NCBI GenBank assembly: GCA_013289785.1
Contig: JABCZE010000011.1
Location: 1-13,661 of the forward strand
DNA from: Vulcanimicrobiota bacterium
GTDB lineage: Bacteria; Vulcanimicrobiota; Vulcanimicrobiia; Vulcanimicrobiales; Vulcanimicrobiaceae
Length of the DNA: 13,661 bases
Direction of reading: 5' to 3'
The notes under the pieces were generated by a model, which was given only the letters and a program-made list of their open reading frames with translations, was not told the origin of the DNA and made no database searches. Positions 7,015 through 13,661 of this stretch are shown here, in pieces. Each line of letters begins with the position of its first letter. The first letter of the stretch is position 1. A program made the position numbers and the translations under genes.

Positions 7015-8366
7015 CCGCGCGCCGCTGCCGCCAGACGTCCGGCGACGTCGGTGATGTTTCCGGCCCCGAGCATCAGAACCAGGGCGCCGGCCGGGGCCTC
7101 CGCCAGGATGCGGGCCTCGAGGTCGTCGACGCTAGCCACGTAGCTCACGCGCCCGCCGTTGATCGCGAGCGAGTCGCCGATGGAGCGTTCGCTCACGCCG
7201 GGAATCGCGGGCTCCGACGCCGCGTAGATCGGCGTGAGGTAGACGCTATCGGCGCCGCGCAGCGAGTCGGCAAACTCCGCCGCCAGATAGGCCGTGCGCG
7301 AATAACGATGCGGTTGAAAGGCTACGACCAGCGTGCCGCGATGGTAGTGGCGCGCCGCCGCGATCGTGGCACGAACGGCAGTGGGGTGATGCGCGTAATC
7401 GTCGACGATCGTCACTCGATCGTTGGAGAGCAAGATATCGAAACGGCGGCGTACGCCTTGAAACGATTTCAGCGACGCGGCGATTGAGGCGAACGGCAAC
7501 TCGAGCGCGCGTCCCACCGCCAACGCAGCAAGCGCGTTCTGAACGTTCATCGCTCCGGGCACTCGCAACTCGACGGTGCCGAGCGTGACGTCGCCGTCGA
7601 GCGCGTCGAACGTCGAGCCGAAATCCTCAAAGCGTACGTTGGCCGCTCGAATGCGTGCGTCTGCCGCCAAGCCGCAGGTTACCAGACGGGCCCGAAGCTC
7701 GTGACAGGTTAGCGAAGCCGCGAGCGCGTTGTCGACGCCGACGATAGCGAGGCCGTCGTCCGGTAACTTCGCCAAAAACTCGCCGAAGGCGCGCACCAAG
7801 CCCGGAAGCTCGTCGTCGCTGGTCAGGTGATCGTTTTCGACGTTGGTAACGATTGCGATGTTCGGTTCCAACAAAGCAAAAGAGCCGTCAGATTCATCGG
7901 CCTCCGTCACGAACCAGGGCGACGTTCCGTCGTAGGCGTTGGTTTCCAGCGACACATCGAGGCCGCCCAGCGAAAGACCGGCATCGATCCCTCCGCCGCG
8001 CAGGACGGCATGCGTCATCGCGGTCGTGGTCGTCTTTCCGTGCGTTCCGCAGACCGCGATGCCGCGCCGCCCCGAAAGTAAACGCGCGAGCATCTCGCCA
8101 CGATGTAAGACCGGCGTTCCGGCGCGCACGGCGGCGACGTACTCCGGATTGGCGCGATCGATCGCCGAGCTGACGACTACGACGTCGGCCCCGCGAACGT
8201 TGGCGGCTTGGTGGCCGATCGTAACCCGAATGCCCTCGCCGCGCAGACGTTCGATCAGCGGCGTCTCGGCAACGTCCGAACCGGTAACCTCGACGTTGCG
8301 CGCGCGCAAAATGCGAGCGATCGCGCTCATGCCGATGCCGCCGACGCCGACGAAATGGTACGTCAC
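7011..8366 (-). CDS. murC: UDP-N-acetylmuramate--L-alanine ligase (MurC)
   Basis: A cytosolic ATP-dependent ligase adding L-Ala to UDP-MurNAc, the first step of stem-peptide assembly. The GTG at 8366 gives 451 residues, the usual length. The N-terminal domain opens YHFVGVGGIGMSAIARIL. The central ATPase domain has the P-loop GTHGKTTT (107-114) and EADESDGSF (155-163). The C-terminal domain has DDYAHHPTA (322-330) and the MurC hallmark FQPHRYSRT (350-358). The start is supported by GAGGAAGG at 8374-8381, 7 nt upstream, and by the glycine-rich motif beginning right after it. The open frame reaching 8456 would overlap murG and is not used. It is 13 bp from the murG stop, the only real gap among the junctions of this operon, and the murC site overlaps the murG stop. 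Confidence 0.96.
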   Translation of the reverse strand: MTYHFVGVGGIGMSAIARILRARNVEVTGSDVAETPLIERLRGEGIRVTIGHQAANVRGADVVVVSSAIDRANPEYVAAVRAGTPVLHRGEMLARLLSGRRGIAVCGTHGKTTTTAMTHAVLRGGGIDAGLSLGGLDVSLETNAYDGTSPWFVTEADESDGSFALLEPNIAIVTNVENDHLTSDDELPGLVRAFGEFLAKLPDDGLAIVGVDNALAASLTCHELRARLVTCGLAADARIRAANVRFEDFGSTFDALDGDVTLGTVELRVPGAMNVQNALAALAVGRALELPFASIAASLKSFQGVRRRFDILLSNDRVTIVDDYAHHPTAVRATIAAARHYHRGTLVVAFQPHRYSRTAYLAAEFADSLRGADSVYLTPIYAASEPAIPGVSERSIGDSLAINGGRVSYVASVDDLEARILAEAPAGALVLMLGAGNITDVAGRLAAAARG

Positions 8367-8373
8367 CCCAGCG

Positions 8374-8381
8374 CCTTCCTC
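8374..8381 (-). promoter_or_regulatory. Shine-Dalgarno site for murC
   Basis: The minus strand reads GAGGAAGG, then 7 nt, then the GTG of murC. It overlaps the murG stop codon. It supports the GTG at 8366 as the true start in the one junction where genes do not overlap. Confidence 0.7.
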
Positions 8382-9483
8382 AAACCAGGGTATCGATCCG
8401 CGCAAGGATCTGCGCCAACGGATCGTTTTGAGCCAGCTGACGAGCGTTGGACGCAAGCGTTGCCAGGCGCTGCGGCGCCGTTGCCTCGGTCAGCACGCCC
8501 GGCAAAGCTCCGGATGCAAGCTGCTGATCGGTCACTACCAGCGCCGCACCGGCAGCTTCAAAGCGCGCCGCATTCGCCCGCTGATGCGCCTCGGTTGCAA
8601 ACGGATACGGCACCAAAACCGCGGGCTTGCCAAGTGCCGCCAGCTCTCCGAGCGTCGACGCTCCGGCTCGCGCTAGAACCAAGTCCGCGACGGCGTAGGC
8701 GTCGCCCATCTCGTCGAGATACGGAAGCGCCACAAACGTTGCGACTCCTGCCTCTTTTGCCGCGCGCACGGCCGCGCAAACCTTGTCGTACTCGGCCGCA
8801 CCCGTGAGCGAAAGCACTTGCCAGCCCGCTGGGAGCGCATTGCTCTTTAGCGCTCCAAGCAGCGCGTCGTTGATCGCGCGCGCCCCCTGGCTGCCACCGA
8901 TTGCCAGAAGCACCGGCTTGGCGGGATCGAGTCTCAGACGCGTGGCGGCCGTTTCGCGCGACGGCAAGCTTCGGAGCGAAGAGCGAACGGGAACGCCCGT
9001 CGGCCGGCATTTAGCCCGCAGGTGTTTCGCAAAACCACCGCACTCGCCCCAAATCTCGTCCACCATCGGCGCCAGCAACCGCGTCGTCAAGCCCGGCGCG
9101 AGATTGGGTTCGAGCAAAACGATCGGCGCGCGCGAGAGCCCCACGAGCTTGCGGATGCGTGCGGCGAGCGCGACCGGAAAGCAGACGTAACCGCCGGTGG
9201 CGACGACGAGATCGGGACGCGCCGAGGCTAAGAGCGCGAGGCTTTGGAGCGTTCCTTTAACGTTACGCGCAGCGGCTCGAAGAAAATCGAACGATAGACG
9301 CCGCGGCAGCGCGTGAGCGGAGACGGTGTGGAGCGGATAGCCGGCCTTCGGCACGATCGTCGTTTCGAGGCGATCGGCGCTGCCGATGAAGGCGATCGTC
9401 GCGCGCGAGCGCAGCGCGTCGGCAATCGCGATTGCCGGATAGAGATGGCCTCCGGTACCGCCGCCGGCAAAAACGACGGTCAC
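8380..9483 (-). CDS. murG: UDP-GlcNAc:lipid I GlcNAc transferase (MurG)
   Basis: A GT-B glycosyltransferase at the inner face of the membrane that adds GlcNAc to lipid I to make lipid II. It has 367 residues from the GTG at 9483. Motifs: FAGGGTGGHLYPAIAIADAL (5-24) for acceptor and diphosphate binding, VATGGYVCFP (about 94-103), the donor-site loop IGGSQGARAIND (about 195-206), RAGASTLGELAALGKP (272-287) with the nucleotide-sugar Glu, and VPYPFATEAHQRANA (291-305). The family EQN..PG segment reads EPNLAPGL here, a small variation. The start shares GTGA with the ftsW stop (9480-9483). The longer frame to 9663 is antisense-like filler over ftsW and is rejected. It lies between ftsW and murC, the order usual for dcw clusters. 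Confidence 0.96.
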   Translation of the reverse strand: MTVVFAGGGTGGHLYPAIAIADALRSRATIAFIGSADRLETTIVPKAGYPLHTVSAHALPRRLSFDFLRAAARNVKGTLQSLALLASARPDLVVATGGYVCFPVALAARIRKLVGLSRAPIVLLEPNLAPGLTTRLLAPMVDEIWGECGGFAKHLRAKCRPTGVPVRSSLRSLPSRETAATRLRLDPAKPVLLAIGGSQGARAINDALLGALKSNALPAGWQVLSLTGAAEYDKVCAAVRAAKEAGVATFVALPYLDEMGDAYAVADLVLARAGASTLGELAALGKPAVLVPYPFATEAHQRANAARFEAAGAALVVTDQQLASGALPGVLTEATAPQRLATLASNARQLAQNDPLAQILARIDTLV

Positions 9484-10649
9484 AGGGCTGCGTGGACTCT
9501 GCGATGGCGACCCACATTGGCAATGAGTGCAACGGCAATGAGATTGACGACCAGCGAGCTTCCTCCGAACGAGATGAACGGCAACGGAACGCCGGTCACC
9601 GGCCACGACGACGAAACGACGCCGATGTTCACGAAGGCCTGAATCGTGATCATCGCGCCGCATCCGATCGCGAGAAAGAACCCAAACCGGTCGGGTGCGG
9701 CCAAGGCGATCTTGATGGCACGGTAGGCCAGCGTCACGAAAAGCGCGACGACCACCAGCGTGCCGATGAGGCCCAGCTCTTCACCGAGCACCGAGAAGAT
9801 GAAGTCGGTGTACTGTTCGGGCAAATAGAAGAACTTCGCGCGCGACGCGCCCAGCCCCACGCCGAAGATTCCTCCGCTGCCCAGTGCCAGCAATGACTGA
9901 ACGATGTGAAAGCCGGTGTTGAGTGGATCCTTCCACGGATCGACGAAGGCAAAGACGCGCGCGCGCCGGTATGGGCTGGCCAGCACCGTAAAGACCGCGA
10001 ACGGAACCGTCGTTAACGCGATCGCGGCCAGATGAACCAGGCGCGCTCCGGCTGCAAAGAAGAGCGCGAAAGCCGTAAAGAAGAGGAGGCTTGCGGTGCC
10101 CATATCCGGCTCTTTGAGCACCAGCACCGCCATGATTGCCACCGGAACGCAGAGCGGAAAGAGCCCGCGCCCAAGCGACGTAATCCGTTCGCCGCGCGAC
10201 GACAAGACCGCCGACAGGTAGATGACCAGCGCGAGTTTGGAGAACTCCGACGGTTCGAAGCTAAAGCTCGCCGTGCCGATCCAGCGGCGCCCGCCGTTCA
10301 CGCCGAGCCCAACGTGCGGCACGAAGACCATCGCCAGTGCAACGATCGCGGCGGCCAAGAGGTATGGCGCCGCGCGACGCAGGCGCTGATACTCGAGCCG
10401 GTAGCAAAAATAGGCGCCGCCTAGTCCGACCGCGAGCCAAATCAACTGCCGCTTGAGGTAGTAGGCGACGTCCCCATGCTCGGCATACGCCGTCGCGCTC
10501 GACGCCGAGAACACCATAACCAGGCCGATGGCGACCAGCGCCGCGACCGTCGTGAAGAGCCAGACGTCGAGTGGCGCCGCGACGTACGAGCGCAGGCGGG
10601 ACTTGCGTTCCGCATCGCGATTGGCGCGAAGCGCTGCAGCGTTATGCAC
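9480..10649 (-). CDS. ftsW: SEDS peptidoglycan polymerase FtsW
   Basis: A polytopic membrane glycosyltransferase of the SEDS family that polymerises lipid II at the septum together with a class B PBP. It has 389 residues with about ten hydrophobic segments. Conserved parts: FSFEPSEFSKLALV, KEPDMGTA (179-186), NTGFHIVQSLLALGSGGIFG, a LPEQYTDFIFSVLGEELG stretch with the catalytic-type Asp about 282, and GVPLPFISFGGSS (353-365). Its place between murD and murG argues for FtsW rather than RodA. Two starts compete. The ATG at 10655 has GGGAG only 1 nt away, while the GTG at 10649 has the same GGGAG (10657-10661) 7 nt away, so I prefer the GTG. The overlap with murD is then 8 bp (14 bp for the ATG). 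Confidence 0.94.
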   Translation of the reverse strand: MHNAAALRANRDAERKSRLRSYVAAPLDVWLFTTVAALVAIGLVMVFSASSATAYAEHGDVAYYLKRQLIWLAVGLGGAYFCYRLEYQRLRRAAPYLLAAAIVALAMVFVPHVGLGVNGGRRWIGTASFSFEPSEFSKLALVIYLSAVLSSRGERITSLGRGLFPLCVPVAIMAVLVLKEPDMGTASLLFFTAFALFFAAGARLVHLAAIALTTVPFAVFTVLASPYRRARVFAFVDPWKDPLNTGFHIVQSLLALGSGGIFGVGLGASRAKFFYLPEQYTDFIFSVLGEELGLIGTLVVVALFVTLAYRAIKIALAAPDRFGFFLAIGCGAMITIQAFVNIGVVSSSWPVTGVPLPFISFGGSSLVVNLIAVALIANVGRHRRVHAAL

Positions 10650-12038
10650 CCGCATGCTCCCGTTGCGACGTGACCGCCGCACTAAACCGTTCGCCGCGAT
10701 CCTCGGCCGAGTTAAACATATCGAACGACGCGCAGCCGGGCGAAAGCAAGACGACGTCGCCGGGTACGGCCAGCTCGCGCGCGCGCTGTACGGCCTCTTC
10801 CATCGAGAACGCATCGACGACGGCGACCTCGCCGGCCGCCCGCCGAATTTCGCCGGCCGATTCGCCGATTGCAACCAGCGCCTTGACGTGCTGCGCGATC
10901 GCCGATCCCAGCTCGCCGAATCCGATGCCTTTCGAACGGCCGCCCGCGATCAGCACGATCGGCCGGTCGTAGCTGCGCAGCGCCGCGACCACCGAAGTTG
11001 GAATCGTCGATTTCGAATCGTCGACGTAGAGCACGCCGTCGATCTCGGCAACCGTCTCGAGGCGGTGCGGCATCGGCGCAAACGATCGTATCGCATCTCT
11101 CAGCGAGGCCGGGTCGCAGCCGACCGCCAGCGACGCGAGCAGCGCCGCCATAACGTTCTCGATGTTGTGAGCGCCCTGCAGCGGTATTTCGCTGCACGGC
11201 AAGAGCGCAATGGGGCGCGGATCGCCGGTAACCGGGGCGTAGGTTATCACGTCGTCGCGTAAGTACATCGTGGCGCGTTCGCTCCCGTTGCGTGTAAACC
11301 AGAGCTGGCGCGCTTGGACGCGAGCGTTGCCGTGGCGCCACGCGAGAGCTTCGATTCGCGGATCGTCAAGGTTGCCGACGAACCAATCGCTCATCGACTG
11401 ATTGGCACAGATGCGGTACTTGGCTTCGGCATACTCATCCATCGAAGGGTACCGGTCGAGATGGTCGGGCGCGATGTTGAGTAAGACGGCGACGCGCGGT
11501 TTGAACGCACGAATCGTTTCGAGCTGAAACGACGAGACCTCGGCGACGATCCAGTCGGCAGACGTCGCCCCGGCGATCTCCTTGATGAGCGGATTGCCGA
11601 TGTTCCCGCCGACTCGAGCCTGACGACCGCAACCACGAAGCAGATGTCCGATCAGCGCCGTGGTGGTCGACTTTCCCTTGGTACCGGTGACCGCAACGAT
11701 CGGCGCCTTGCAAAGCCGATAGGCAAGCTCGATCTCTCCCATGACCGGCACGTCGGCCCGGTGAATGGCGCGGACGACCGGGGAGATCGGTGGAACGCCG
11801 GGCGATAGCACCGCCCAGGAAATCGTTTGGAGGATGCCGTCAAGCGCGCCGGGCTCCACGAAGCGCGCGCCGAACGACTCCGCCGCCGCGATTGCTTCGC
11901 TCAAGGCTTCCACGGGCTTCTCGTCGGTCGCGTAAAGGGAGACGTTATGGTGAGCGAGGACTTCCAAGCTCGCTAGTCCGCTACGGCCCAAGCCTATGAC
12001 GAGTATCGCATCGCCGGCGTGAAGTTCAAGCGTATCGG

Positions 12039-12042
<4 letters not shown>
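10642..12042 (-). CDS. murD: UDP-N-acetylmuramoyl-L-alanine--D-glutamate ligase (MurD)
   Basis: A cytosolic ATP-dependent ligase that adds D-Glu to UDP-MurNAc-L-Ala. It has 466 residues from the ATG at 12042. The N-terminal Rossmann-like domain has LVIGLGRSGLASLEVL. The P-loop is VTGTKGKSTTT (118-128), followed by GGNIGNP (145-151), EVSSFQLE (168-175) and NIAPDHLDRYPS, with the probable carbamylated Lys at about 208. The C-terminal domain shows PHRLE, VDDSKSTIP, AGGRSKG and LSPGCASFDMF, all typical of MurD. The start shares ATGA with the mraY stop (12039-12042). An earlier in-frame ATG at 12057 lies deeper in mraY and has no better ribosome site. The ORF beginning at 12120 is therefore too long. 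Confidence 0.95.
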
Positions 12043-12997
<955 letters not shown>

Positions 12998-13001
<4 letters not shown>

Positions 13002-13661
13002 CCGTGCGCGCAGCCCCTCGCGCCATTTAGCAGGGGATTATCGCCGGATCCGCGCCACTTGAGCACCACGATCGGGGTCTGTTCGTCGCTGTTGCCGTGC
13101 GGGTTGTCGAGCAGCGCCGCTTCGACGCACGCCGCGCAGACGTTGCCGGATGCGCCGAGAACCTTTGCCTTCTCCAAATCGTTGGCGTCGACGACGGCGC
13201 AATCGATGCCGCAGCGCCCTTCGAAGTCTCGCGCGAACGCATCGGGGTCGCGCGGAGCAAAGACGATGGCCCGTTCGTAGGGCGGCATCGTGCCGGTGTA
13301 GCCGTCGAAGGCCGCAATCGCCTCGCCCATCAACTCGTAAAAGACACCGCGGCGGCCGGCGAGACGGCCTGCCAAGTGGGCCAACGTAGCATAAACTGCT
13401 CTTGGATATCCGACTCGATCGATAACCAGCTGCATGGACTCGGGCTGGCTGATCGTCGCCATCGGCCCCGCATAACGGCAGAGCAGATACGCTAGCTTCG
13501 ACGGCCGCACGCGCTCGGCAACGACGAACTCGCCTTGGGCGATCGCAAGCGCCGTCTCCGAAATGGCGACGACGTCGCCGGCTCGCGCGATGCCGGCCAC
13601 CGCCTCCGAAACCAATGCGGCGAGGTCGTCACCGGGCCGCACCAAGCGTGTGCGAACCGGG
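12998..13661 (-). CDS. CofE/F420:glutamate-ligase-like protein (5' end outside window)
   Basis: About 220 residues are visible. The frame is open to the right edge (PVRTRLVRPGDDLAAL), so only a short N-terminus is probably missing. RPGDDLAALV, AGDVVAISETALAIAQGE and the closing DEQTPIVVLKW resemble the coenzyme F420-0:gamma-glutamyl ligase fold (PF01996/COG1478). They are closest, from memory, to the divergent branch in bacteria such as cyanobacteria, which are not known to make F420. Other segments are TISQPESMQLVIDRVG, TGTMPPYERAIVFAP and VVDANDLEKAKVLGAS. In CofE a conserved Asp-Thr pair binds metal; here the matching spot seems to read Asp-Ala. A CAAC pair and a Gly-rich tail (RGSGDNPLLNGARGC) follow. 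It is not MurF: there is no GTNGKT P-loop. The stop overlaps the mraY start, which implies a role linked to wall precursors, though the substrate is unknown. Confidence 0.72.

Noticed and set aside
8208..8807. Plus-strand open frame opposite murC/murG
   Set aside because: Antisense to two conserved genes, with low-complexity Arg/Ala/Pro composition and no ribosome site considered convincing.
10528..11262. Long plus-strand open frame opposite murD/ftsW (244 codons)
   Set aside because: It lies antisense to well-supported murD and the start of ftsW. Its product is Arg/Ala-rich without recognisable motifs, as expected for high-GC shadow frames.

Overview
The window comes from a high-GC bacterial chromosome and is fully packed with protein genes. 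I see no rRNA, tRNA, CRISPR array, transposase or phage gene. The lineage cannot be fixed from this sequence alone. The GC-rich dense coding, frequent GTG/TTG starts, a Gram-positive-type MurB and paralogous Cys-rich propeller lipoproteins would fit a poorly cultured phylum such as Eremiobacterota/Vulcanimicrobiota (WPS-2). That placement is a weak inference.

Left part (1-2910). The 3' end of an alanine racemase gene (alr, plus strand) runs off the left edge. It converges, with only 8 bp between stop codons, on a minus-strand pair: a TTG-started citrate synthase followed 7 bp later by hisA. Citrate synthase is divergent from a small plus-strand gene for a DUF5069-type protein of unknown function, across a 122-bp intergenic region.

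Middle part (2911-5116). Two tandem paralogous lipoprotein genes follow on the plus strand. Each has a signal peptide with a lipobox Cys at residue 20, NHL/SMP-30-like repeats and eight further cysteines at conserved positions. The array closes with a perfect 10-bp hairpin with a TTCG loop and a T-rich tail, placed between this block and the convergent cell-wall operon.

Right part (5115-13661, minus strand). This is a compact peptidoglycan precursor/division (dcw-type) operon. In transcription order it reads: a CofE/F420:glutamate-ligase-like gene (5' end cut by the window edge), mraY, murD, ftsW, murG, murC, murB, ddl. Four junctions are 4-bp ATGA/GTGA overlaps and two more overlap by 8-14 bp, so translation is probably coupled throughout. 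MurC, MurD and Ddl (fed by Alr) build the UDP-MurNAc-pentapeptide together with MurB. MraY and MurG make lipid I and lipid II, and FtsW polymerises glycan at the septum. murE and murF are not in the window and are probably upstream of the right edge. No ftsQ/ftsA/ftsZ follows ddl.

The most unusual element is the CofE-like gene locked by a stop/start overlap to mraY inside a cell-wall operon. It suggests an uncharacterised ligase-type activity connected with wall precursors. The second is the tandem pair of cysteine-rich propeller lipoproteins.
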